Below, in pieces: positions 8,243-14,307 of a stretch of DNA of 15,539 bases. Each line of letters opens with the position of its first letter. The first letter of the stretch is position 1. Both the position numbers and the translations under genes were made by a program. Source of the stretch: Planctomycetota bacterium (GTDB lineage Bacteria > Planctomycetota > Phycisphaerae > UBA1845 > Fen-1342); NCBI GenBank assembly GCA_030616465.1, contig JAUWXH010000006.1, positions 1-15,539 of the forward strand, given 5' to 3'. Below the pieces are notes generated by a model. The model made no database searches and was not told where the DNA came from. It worked only from the letters and a program-made list of their open reading frames with translations.

Positions 8243-9823
8243 CTACTCCTCGTAGACGACACGCCCGTCGATCATCACCAGCAAGGGGCGGCTGGTCGCA
8301 TCGAACGGCTCGGTATTCCAGACGACGAGGTCTGCCGCCGCCCCAGGTGCCACAACGCCCAGCTTGCCCGACAACCCGAGCAGGGAGGCTGGCGTAGCGG
8401 TAATCGCCCGAAGCGCCTCCTCAGCCGACAGCCCGTGCCGCACCGCGTACATGCCCTGGCGCAGGAGCCCCTCTTCGTCGCGCAATTCCTGGGCGGTCAG
8501 CGCGAACTCGATCCCGGCGTCGGCCAACTGCTTCGGTGTGTTCAGCCGCGGGCGGTTGGCCTCGCCGCTGTAACGCCGGTAGCCCGTCGGCGCCATGTAA
8601 ATCGGCCCGAAGATCACTGGGACGTCGGCGGCCTTGAGCTGGGGCAGGCAACGATAGGCTTCGGTCGCTTCCTCAAGAACGAACTTCAGCTTGAATTCGG
8701 CGGCCAGTCGCAGCGCGGTGAAGATGTCGTGCTGCATGCGTGCCTGAATGCGCAGCGGGATCTCCCCGTCGAGCACCTGTTGCAGCACAGGCAGCGCCTG
8801 GCGCGGCGGCATGTCAGCCCCGTGCAATTCGAGACCATCGCGGGCGCGCTGCGCGTCGTAAAACGCCTTGCGGAAAACCCACTCCACCCCCATTCGCGTC
8901 GTCGGCCGCCGCGTGTGGAAGCTGGGGGGTACCGGACGTCCGCGCCCCGGCGGGCGCCTGTTCCTGCGGCCGCGCCGGCTGGGATCACTACCCATCGTCG
9001 CTTTCACCGCGCCTGCCCGCCGCACGACGCGCCCGCTCAGCGGACCGGCGGTCTTCACAACCGTGCCGCGGCTGCCGATCACACTGGCCGAGTCCGGCGA
9101 GACGTAAACGGTTGTCACGCCGCCCTTCATCAACCGCGCGAAGTCGTTCGAGAACAAATTCAGCGAGTCGCTCACCAACCGATGTGGGGTTACCTCGGAA
9201 GCATGCTCGGCCCACGTCAGATTGGGTGGGCTGGCAGCGGCGAGCCCTTCCGGCGTGGTAAACGAAGGTGGGCCTCCGCTCTCGGTGCCGGACGCCCGGT
9301 CCTCGTCCCCGTATCTACGCTGTTGGAGTTCCGCCAGCGTGTGCCAGAAAGAAGGTTGCGCCGCACTGTAAACGCGGCTCGAGGCCGCTTGCGGGATCTC
9401 GAAATTGACTGCACAGCAAGCGTCGATCAAGCCCGGCGTAATCACGGCGTCCGCCAGCTCGATCACCCGGGCCTGCTCGGGAACTTGGAGATCGCGCCCC
9501 ACCGCTTCAATTCGACCGGCCCGGACGATAACGATGCCACCGTCGATCGGAGCGCCGCTGACGGTGTAGACACGCCCGGCTTTGAGGACGATGACCTGGT
9601 CGGTATCGTCCGCGGCTGCCGGGCTTGTTGCTGCCGACAGCACGAGCATTAGGGCGACGGCGATGCGCACTGGCGGGCAAGCCGCCCGGGGCACCCGACG
9701 GGAAGGGATTCCCGTGCGAGTGGGTGCGAGAAGGGATTCTCGCACCAGCAGCGCACTGGCGGGCAAGCCGCCAGTGCCACCCGCAGTCGACCCCCGTCCG
9801 CTGTCCAACGCAGCCGCAATCAT
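8243..9823 (-). CDS. A3: secreted amidohydrolase-like protein with Cys-Cys in place of the HxH site
   Basis: The product is 526 residues from ATG 9823, which overlaps the A2 stop (ATGA) and has a strong ribosome binding site at 9831-9838 (GGAGGGAG, 7 nt spacing). A 51-residue leader comes first, much of it encoded by palindromic repeats. The signal core follows (about 53-69, cleavage near PAAA|DD). A GTG at 9670 would give a normal-length signal peptide but has no visible ribosome binding site. The family core is clear: PGLIDA at 130-135, VKATMGSDP near 273-281, TTRMG at 308-312, and a C-terminal VVAPGAAADLVVWNTEPFD segment. The HxH positions read C136-C137-A138, and the later His positions are also lost (RIQARM, FVLEEATEA). 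An Arg/Pro-rich stretch (283-306) interrupts the otherwise conserved region. It is probably not a standard hydrolase. Confidence 0.88.
   Translation of the reverse strand: MIAAALDSGRGSTAGGTGGLPASALLVRESLLAPTRTGIPSRRVPRAACPPVRIAVALMLVLSAATSPAAADDTDQVIVLKAGRVYTVSGAPIDGGIVIVRAGRIEAVGRDLQVPEQARVIELADAVITPGLIDACCAVNFEIPQAASSRVYSAAQPSFWHTLAELQQRRYGDEDRASGTESGGPPSFTTPEGLAAASPPNLTWAEHASEVTPHRLVSDSLNLFSNDFARLMKGGVTTVYVSPDSASVIGSRGTVVKTAGPLSGRVVRRAGAVKATMGSDPSRRGRRNRRPPGRGRPVPPSFHTRRPTTRMGVEWVFRKAFYDAQRARDGLELHGADMPPRQALPVLQQVLDGEIPLRIQARMQHDIFTALRLAAEFKLKFVLEEATEAYRCLPQLKAADVPVIFGPIYMAPTGYRRYSGEANRPRLNTPKQLADAGIEFALTAQELRDEEGLLRQGMYAVRHGLSAEEALRAITATPASLLGLSGKLGVVAPGAAADLVVWNTEPFDATSRPLLVMIDGRVVYEE
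9667..9777. repeat. Palindromic repeat island in the A3 leader
   Basis: The island holds four hairpins. GCACTGGCGG-GCAAG-CCGCCAGTGC at 9753-9777 is a perfect 10-bp stem. A degenerate copy of it lies at 9667-9694 (same left arm, damaged right arm). Between them, two stems share the loop GGGA: a 7-bp stem at 9698-9715 and a 10-bp stem at 9723-9746. The arrangement looks like nested dispersed elements. It is translated in frame as about residues 16-52 of A3. Confidence 0.8.
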
Positions 9824-10992
9824 GGCCGATCTCCCTCCGATGCTTTCAGGCCGGGCACGTAGACGCGCTGGCCGGCGACATAGACCGCCAGGACACGCGA
9901 ACGCAGATCGAGCGGGTCTCCCGAGAACACGACCAAGTCGGCCTGGTGTCCCTTTTGAATCTTGCCGATCCGATCGCCCATACCGAGCAGGTCTGCCGGG
10001 ACAGCAGTGATCGCCCGACGGGCGGCCTCCGGCGTCAGGCCCGCCCGCGCCGCAACGGCCGCCGCTATGCGCAGGCTGTCGGCGGGCCGTGCGGGCAATC
10101 CGCCGGCGAGTGCGACCGGCACGGCGTGGCGTTCGAAGACCCCGGCAGCCAGCGCCTCGCGGCGCCCGGTGGCCAGGTCGAGCGGACCGACGATGACGCC
10201 TGTAACCTGTCCGGCCACCTGTTCGGCTACCAGCCGCGCGTCGCGCGTGTGGACCAGGACCAGTCGCAGACCGTAGTCCGCCTTCAGCCGCAAGGCCGCC
10301 AGCACGTCGGCCCCGCTGGGAGTGGTAAAGATGCCCGTCAGACGCCCGGCTGCAAAGGCCGCCAGCGGATTGTCTTCCGACGCATCCCGCCGTGCGGCTT
10401 CGATGGTTTCCCGCAACAGGCCGATCGCTCCGGCGCGTGAGGTCGGCTCGCGGTCCTGCTTGAAGGACTCCGGTGCGATCGAGAGTTTGAGCGGGCCGGC
10501 CTCGGTGAGGATGCGTGGCTTGCCATCCGGGCCCGCCGTCTGGCAGACCGCGATCCGTCCGCCCACCAGGTTTTGATCATCGGGTGCCAGCGCGAACGTT
10601 GTCACACCGGCCGCGAGCGCTGCTCGCAACTGCCGCGAGAAGCGATCGAACGCGTCGCGCGCGTTGACCCGCGGCTGAATCGCGTTCTGCCGCTCGCTCA
10701 AGTTGCCGTACGCTCCCAAGGAGGCCGCGCAGTCAATGAGTCCAGGGCAGACGACGCCACCAGGATACGCATCCACGCGCGCGTCGCTCGGCACGTCCCC
10801 GGCGACCTGCGTAATCACCCCGTTCTCGACCACCACCACCCCGCCGGTGTGGATCTTGCCGTCGGCACCAACATACGCGGCGGCATGGACGACACGGCCA
10901 GCCGACGTTTGTGCCCCGGTTACGGCGGGCAGTAACGCGGCGGCCAGCAGGCCGACCAACACCTTGCTGTGACCCACAAGCGAACAGTTCAC
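9820..10992 (-). CDS. A2: secreted amidohydrolase-like protein, shortest member, probable pseudo-enzyme
   Basis: The product is 390 residues. It starts at GTG 10992, overlapping the A1 stop by 4 nt (GTGA), with AAGGAAGGA at 11001-11009 (8 nt spacing). A signal peptide occupies residues 1-27 (hydrophobic 11-24, cleavage near TGA|Q). The composite domain follows: PGLID at 83-87, then C88-A89-A90-S91 where the HxH should be, so both first-shell His are gone. Lys169 in PLKLS and PTSRAG (183-188) match conserved positions of catalytic relatives. The charged insert seen in the other paralogs is minimal here (about 195-210), which explains the short length. One His (VLVHTRD, about 248) survives at a late ligand position; the Asp position reads VALAGG. 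The C-terminal KIQKGHQADLVVFSGDPLDLRS segment is typical. The fold is well supported; catalysis is not expected. Confidence 0.9.
   Translation of the reverse strand: MNCSLVGHSKVLVGLLAAALLPAVTGAQTSAGRVVHAAAYVGADGKIHTGGVVVVENGVITQVAGDVPSDARVDAYPGGVVCPGLIDCAASLGAYGNLSERQNAIQPRVNARDAFDRFSRQLRAALAAGVTTFALAPDDQNLVGGRIAVCQTAGPDGKPRILTEAGPLKLSIAPESFKQDREPTSRAGAIGLLRETIEAARRDASEDNPLAAFAAGRLTGIFTTPSGADVLAALRLKADYGLRLVLVHTRDARLVAEQVAGQVTGVIVGPLDLATGRREALAAGVFERHAVPVALAGGLPARPADSLRIAAAVAARAGLTPEAARRAITAVPADLLGMGDRIGKIQKGHQADLVVFSGDPLDLRSRVLAVYVAGQRVYVPGLKASEGDRP
9831..9838 (-). promoter_or_regulatory. Strong ribosome binding site of A3
   Basis: GGAGGGAG on the minus strand lies 7 nt before ATG 9823, inside the last codons of A2. 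It favours the long-leader start of A3 over the GTG at 9670, which has no comparable site. Confidence 0.7.
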
Positions 10993-12452
10993 TCGTCGCG
11001 TCCTTCCTTATCGCTATCGGCGTGATAGACCTCGCGGCCGCCGACAAATACACGTTCCACCGTTGCCCCGGGCGCGAAGGGATGGTCGCTCCAGATCACC
11101 AGGTCGGCCCGCAGGCCACGCTTGACGCGCCCGATTTCCTTCTCCACCCCGAGCAGGCCTGCCGCCTTGAACGTAATTGTTTCCAGGGCGGCATCGGCGT
11201 CGAAGCCGTGTCCCACCGCGCGGGCCACCCGCAGGGCTAACTGCGGCGGCGCCGTCGGCGATGGCAGCACGCCCGAGCCGAAATACACGTCCACGCCCGC
11301 TTCCCTCAGGATCGCGGCCGCATCCGGGCGCGCGTGGCGCCCCGCGCCGGGAACGTAGACCACCGGGGCCGGCGGCGCGGACAGCACGACCGGCACCTCG
11401 AGTTCGGCCAGCCGGTCGGCGACCAGGTGTGCCCCGGTCGCCCCTTCAAGAATCAGCGCCGCGTTGAACTCTTCTGCGATCTGCAGCACGTTGAGAATGT
11501 CCGCCGGATGGTGTGCTTCGACACGCAGGCGCAATTCGCCGTCGATGACCCGCAACAACACTTCGGCGTTTCGGTCCTTCTTGGGCTCGGTTGGCTTCTT
11601 CAACTCCTCCTTCTTCTCGTCCTTCTTGCGAGGCTTGTCCTGATCCGGCTTCTGCCGGTCCCGCGAAGGGGCGTTCTTCTTGCCACCCGTGCCTTTCTTC
11701 GACGGCTGCTTCTTCTCCTCTGCCTTCTTCTCCTGTGCTTTCTTCTTGGCCCGCTCCACGAGCTTCTTTTCGTATTCCTCGAGGTCTTCCTCGTAGTCCT
11801 CCCACGCCTGGCGATACTCTTTGGCCGCTCGGAAGCGCTGTCGCAGCGCCTCGGCCGCCTTGACCCGCGCCAGCGGGCCTTGGCTTCCCTGCGCGCCGAC
11901 CGCGGCGCACAGGGCGGCCTCGTCGGTGAGCACGAACTCTTCCCAGTCGTCGCCGGGGCGGGGTTGCAGGCGGATGACGGCCCCAAGCCCGCCGATGCCG
12001 GATGCGCTGCGGGACGGGACGTAGATCGCGGTCACACCTTCGCGTAGCGCGGCCCGGATTTCGTCCTCAGCATAGCGGTCGAAACCATCGACGGCTTTTG
12101 CCGTGGCTTGATCCCCGGCAGGCGCAAAGCGCAGCGCCAATGTGCTGTGGGCATCAATCAGGCCGGGGGTCACATACTTGCCAGCCGCCTGAATCTTCTT
12201 CGCCATGAAGGAGACTTCCGCTTTTCGGCCGACAGCGGAGATCTTGCCGCCCTGAAAAACGACCGTGCCACGCTCGATCGTCCTGCCGTCGCCGGTCAGG
12301 ATCGTGGCCTCCTGGATCGCAACCGGGCGAACCTGGGCCAGTAGCGGGCTAACCGCCACCAGCCAACACCCGAGAACCTGGAGAAGCAGAGGAATCCTGT
12401 TCCGACCGCTGCTCTGCGAAACGGCGGACACGCACGATGGTGAATTGGTCAT
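10989..12452 (-). CDS. A1: secreted amidohydrolase-like protein, first gene of the operon, probable pseudo-enzyme
   Basis: The product is 487 residues from ATG 12452. A signal peptide covers residues 1-39 (hydrophobic 20-38, cleavage LLA|Q). The N-terminal beta segment (about 43-98) leads to PGLIDAHST: H102 is kept but the second His is Thr104. The usual helical insert has grown to almost 90 residues (about 207-295): first a Tyr/Glu/Lys amphipathic helix, then a very Lys-rich low-complexity stretch with KK, KP and EK steps. After it comes LRLRVEAHHPADI, where His314 or 315 matches a late ligand position, then LILEGATGAH with the next His lost. The C-terminal GRVKRGLRADLVIWSDHPF segment is typical. 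The Asp position near GVDVYFGSGV is not recognisable. The promoter and operator candidates lie 60-95 nt upstream, so this gene leads the operon. Function unknown. Confidence 0.9.
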   Translation of the reverse strand: MTNSPSCVSAVSQSSGRNRIPLLLQVLGCWLVAVSPLLAQVRPVAIQEATILTGDGRTIERGTVVFQGGKISAVGRKAEVSFMAKKIQAAGKYVTPGLIDAHSTLALRFAPAGDQATAKAVDGFDRYAEDEIRAALREGVTAIYVPSRSASGIGGLGAVIRLQPRPGDDWEEFVLTDEAALCAAVGAQGSQGPLARVKAAEALRQRFRAAKEYRQAWEDYEEDLEEYEKKLVERAKKKAQEKKAEEKKQPSKKGTGGKKNAPSRDRQKPDQDKPRKKDEKKEELKKPTEPKKDRNAEVLLRVIDGELRLRVEAHHPADILNVLQIAEEFNAALILEGATGAHLVADRLAELEVPVVLSAPPAPVVYVPGAGRHARPDAAAILREAGVDVYFGSGVLPSPTAPPQLALRVARAVGHGFDADAALETITFKAAGLLGVEKEIGRVKRGLRADLVIWSDHPFAPGATVERVFVGGREVYHADSDKEGRDE

Positions 12453-12507
12453 GGTGTTAGCTTCTCGGTCGGTTGGCGCGCGCTTGCGACGCCGCTCCGG
12501 GCATCTT

Positions 12508-12526
12508 CCTAAACGACCAGTTTAGG
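12508..12526. promoter_or_regulatory. 19-bp palindromic operator candidate upstream of A1
   Basis: CCTAAAC-GACCA-GTTTAGG is a perfect 7-bp inverted repeat with a 5-bp spacer. It is AT-rich against a GC-rich background and covers the presumed -10 box. Its size and symmetry suit a dimeric repressor such as a TetR-family protein; no regulator gene is in the window. The position suggests repression of the whole operon. Confidence 0.6.
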
Positions 12527-12546
12527 CATTCGATTCAATAAGTCAA
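12519..12546 (-). promoter_or_regulatory. Sigma70-like promoter candidate of the amidohydrolase operon
   Basis: On the minus strand TTGACT (12546-12541, five of six consensus bases) is followed after 16 nt by TAAACT (12524-12519, four of six). Transcription would start near 12512, giving a leader of about 60 nt before ATG 12452. The overlap with the palindrome supports a regulated promoter. Assignment is by eye only. Confidence 0.5.
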
Positions 12547-12720
12547 TCCGGGAACAGCAGTCGCGACGATGGTCCGCAAGCCGGGGACGGCCGAGCACAC
12601 TCATATACAGAAAACCAGCTCGCTAGACGCGTGGTTGGTTCAGCGCGAGCGGCGTCTGGCAGGGAGGCAGGACACAATCCTGGGCCTGTCTGCTATTCGT
12701 CGAAGCCCGGATAAACCAAG

Positions 12721-12745
12721 AAGGGTGCGTCAGCGACGCACCCTT
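12721..12745 (-). terminator. Hairpin terminator downstream of the collagen-like gene
   Basis: AAGGGTGCGTC and GACGCACCCTT form a perfect 11-bp stem with a 3-nt loop. On the minus strand it is followed by CTTGGTTTAT, a weak T tract. It lies 125 nt past the collagen-like stop and 175 nt before the operon promoter, so it would separate the two transcription units. Confidence 0.65.
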
Positions 12746-12869
12746 CCACGCAGTGCAGCGCCCGGCGATGTTTACCCGCCGGCACTACCCAACCTGCGCG
12801 CTACTCATCTCGTGCGGCACGACGCCATTAAGCGACGCGCAAGCCGCGGCGCGATGGCGTGTCTATTAC

Positions 12870-13916
12870 TTAGGGAGGCGGCTCGCCACACCAGCAATTC
12901 TGCTCGTCGCCCACCTCCTCGACGGTGGCACCGCTCAGGGCGGCCGTCTCGGACTCGAAGAATTCCACGCCCAGGATTCTGTAATCAGCACCGTCGTAAG
13001 GACATTCCAGGTCGCGCCATGCCAGGCCGAAGGCGAGCATCTGCCCGGCCTCGAGGTCTTCCGGAAACCCCAGCCCGTCCGGCGAGTTAATCGGCACATC
13101 CACGACGAGGAAGGTCGGGTCGTAGTTGTCGCGCGGGTCCAGCACCAGCCACATCTCGTCACCATACTGCTCGACAGGCTGGCCGTCGCGTAGCCGCACG
13201 GCTGCCAGGTCGAAGTACTCACACTGGGTCTGCCTGGGGCCATCGTACCGGGCGAAGTACAGCAAGACGCGCATCGTTACGGGGTTCTGGGTTGCGCCGT
13301 CGTACCGGTTCGGAATTATGGTCTTAAACCCGACCGCCTGGGGGTAACCGTACTCATCATCCCAAACCCAAAAGGCGGGGCTGCTCTCGACGGAAGCCCA
13401 AGACGGCGGGCCTTCTTCGGGCGCAAGGTAAAACTCATCGACGAACACGCTGAAGAACTCGGGGCCCGGGTCGCCTTGCTCGCCCCGCTCGCCCTGTTCG
13501 CCCTGGATACCCTGCTCGCCTTGGATACCCTGCTCGCCTTGAATACCCTGCTCGCCCTGCTCACCTTGTGCACCCTGCTCGCCTTGCGCACCCTGCTCGC
13601 CTTGCGCACCCTGCTCACCTTGCGCACCCTGCTCGCCTTGCGGACCTTGCTCGCCGGGTGCACCGGGGACGGCCTGCGCCGATTGGCCTGCCTCGCCTGG
13701 CTCGCCTGGCACACCTTGCTCACCTTGCACACCTGGTGGCCCTGGTTGTCCGGCCGCCCCGTACGCCGCCATGAGCGCACTCGAGCCGACGAGCAGGTCA
13801 CGGACCCAATCCTGCACCCACAGAGCGTTGTCCGGGGCGCAGGCGGTCGTGCCGATGACTGTAGCGACTACCACCGACAGGATCACACCTGTCACAGACT
13901 TTCTTCGCGATCGCAT
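12870..13916 (-). CDS. Collagen-like surface lipoprotein with C-terminal globular head
   Basis: The product is 348 residues. ATG 13916 was chosen for its very strong ribosome binding site (GGAGGAGGAG at 13921-13930, 4 nt spacing). Residues 1-26 form a signal peptide ending in TTAC, a weak lipobox, so Cys26 may be lipidated. A short helical segment (30-53, with [11 protein letters not shown]) precedes a collagen-like stalk at 56-153: 8 Gly-X-Y triplets, a five-residue break after GQS, then 23 triplets dominated by GEQ, GAQ and GIQ. A head domain of about 195 residues follows, rich in aromatic and acidic residues and probably beta-structured; a CWC motif lies near the C-terminus. Collagen-like proteins of this kind trimerise and stand off the cell surface. 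I do not recognise the head. Low Pro in the Y position suggests stabilisation by Glu/Gln contacts instead of hydroxyproline. Confidence 0.9.
   Translation of the reverse strand: MRSRRKSVTGVILSVVVATVIGTTACAPDNALWVQDWVRDLLVGSSALMAAYGAAGQPGPPGVQGEQGVPGEPGEAGQSAQAVPGAPGEQGPQGEQGAQGEQGAQGEQGAQGEQGAQGEQGEQGIQGEQGIQGEQGIQGEQGERGEQGDPGPEFFSVFVDEFYLAPEEGPPSWASVESSPAFWVWDDEYGYPQAVGFKTIIPNRYDGATQNPVTMRVLLYFARYDGPRQTQCEYFDLAAVRLRDGQPVEQYGDEMWLVLDPRDNYDPTFLVVDVPINSPDGLGFPEDLEAGQMLAFGLAWRDLECPYDGADYRILGVEFFESETAALSGATVEEVGDEQNCWCGEPPP
13494..13628 (-). repeat. 18-bp tandem repeats coding for the collagen-like stalk
   Basis: Four units coding for GAQGEQ are followed by one GEQ triplet and three units coding for GIQGEQ. 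The units are nearly identical at DNA level, including at third codon positions, which points to recent expansion by slippage or recombination. Each unit keeps the reading frame, so copy number can change without breaking the gene. Confidence 0.85.
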
Positions 13917-13920
13917 GAAA

Positions 13921-13930
13921 CTCCTCCTCC
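13921..13930 (-). promoter_or_regulatory. Strong ribosome binding site of the collagen-like gene
   Basis: GGAGGAGGAG on the minus strand lies 4 nt before ATG 13916. It is the strongest Shine-Dalgarno match in the window and decides the start against the longer open frame from 13946. Confidence 0.8.
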
Positions 13931-13980
13931 CTGACCAAGGGAACATGTAACCGAGGACGCACGTGCCTTCCGCACCGATC

Positions 13981-14010
13981 AGTATATCATGGATGTATGT
14001 CCCCGAGCAA
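13981..14010 (-). promoter_or_regulatory. Sigma70-like promoter candidate of the collagen-like gene
   Basis: On the minus strand TTGCTC (14010-14005, three of six consensus bases) and TATACT (13986-13981, five of six) are separated by 18 nt. Transcription would begin near 13974, leaving a leader of about 58 nt. The -10 box is good and the -35 box weak. Confidence 0.45.
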
Positions 14011-14269
14011 GCGCCGATTGGGGGTTTCTAGGCGACGTGTCCCTTTATTCGGGATTTCCCGTTTACCGGACTTTCGAGGACCATTCTCTGCAAACCGGTC
14101 GCTCGACTGCGAGCGAGCAACAGCGGTCCGGCCCGCGAGCTGTGGTCCTCGCTGGACGGGCCGCCTGCTCGCCGTTGGATCAGGGAGGCCAGGAGGTTGA
14201 AGGGTCCTGCCCTCCCCGCCTTTCGATGTCAGCCCCGCTCAAGTGCGGCTTGCGCTTTGGACAAGAGTT

Positions 14270-14284
14270 CCGAGATGATCTCGG
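14270..14284 (-). terminator. Weak hairpin after the PqqB-like gene
   Basis: CCGAGA and TCTCGG pair around TGA about 24 nt past the PqqB-like stop; pairing can extend by several bases with one bulge. There is no T tract on the minus strand, so intrinsic termination is doubtful. Confidence 0.3.
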
Positions 14285-14307
14285 GAAACCGCGGAAGGAA
14301 GCCGGGA

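Larger units (their letters stand above)
12453..12869. other. Intergenic region between the collagen-like gene and the amidohydrolase operon
   Basis: No gene is supported in these 417 bases; short open frames across it have no ribosome binding site or domain features. It holds the operon promoter and operator candidates (12508-12546) near the A1 end and a strong hairpin (12721-12745) that probably ends collagen-like gene transcription. Nothing else is recognised between 12550 and 12720 or between 12746 and 12869. Confidence 0.7.
13917..14307. other. Intergenic region between PqqB-like and collagen-like genes
   Basis: No gene is supported here. A plus-strand open frame from 13989 runs into the antisense of the PqqB-like gene and shows no ribosome binding site or domain. 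The region holds the collagen-like gene's promoter candidate (13981-14010) and two small hairpins: 14270-14284 and a 7-bp stem TCGCTCG/CGAGCGA at 14099-14116. The rest has no recognised structure. Confidence 0.65.

Noticed and set aside
8435..9652. 405-codon plus-strand open frame opposite A3
   Set aside because: It is the antisense of a gene with clear family motifs; its translation has no domain or signal features, and long antisense frames are expected at this GC content.
13458..13751. CRISPR-like or non-coding satellite array
   Set aside because: The periodicity is 9 or 18 bp without spacers and encodes uninterrupted Gly-X-Y triplets in a gene with a good start.
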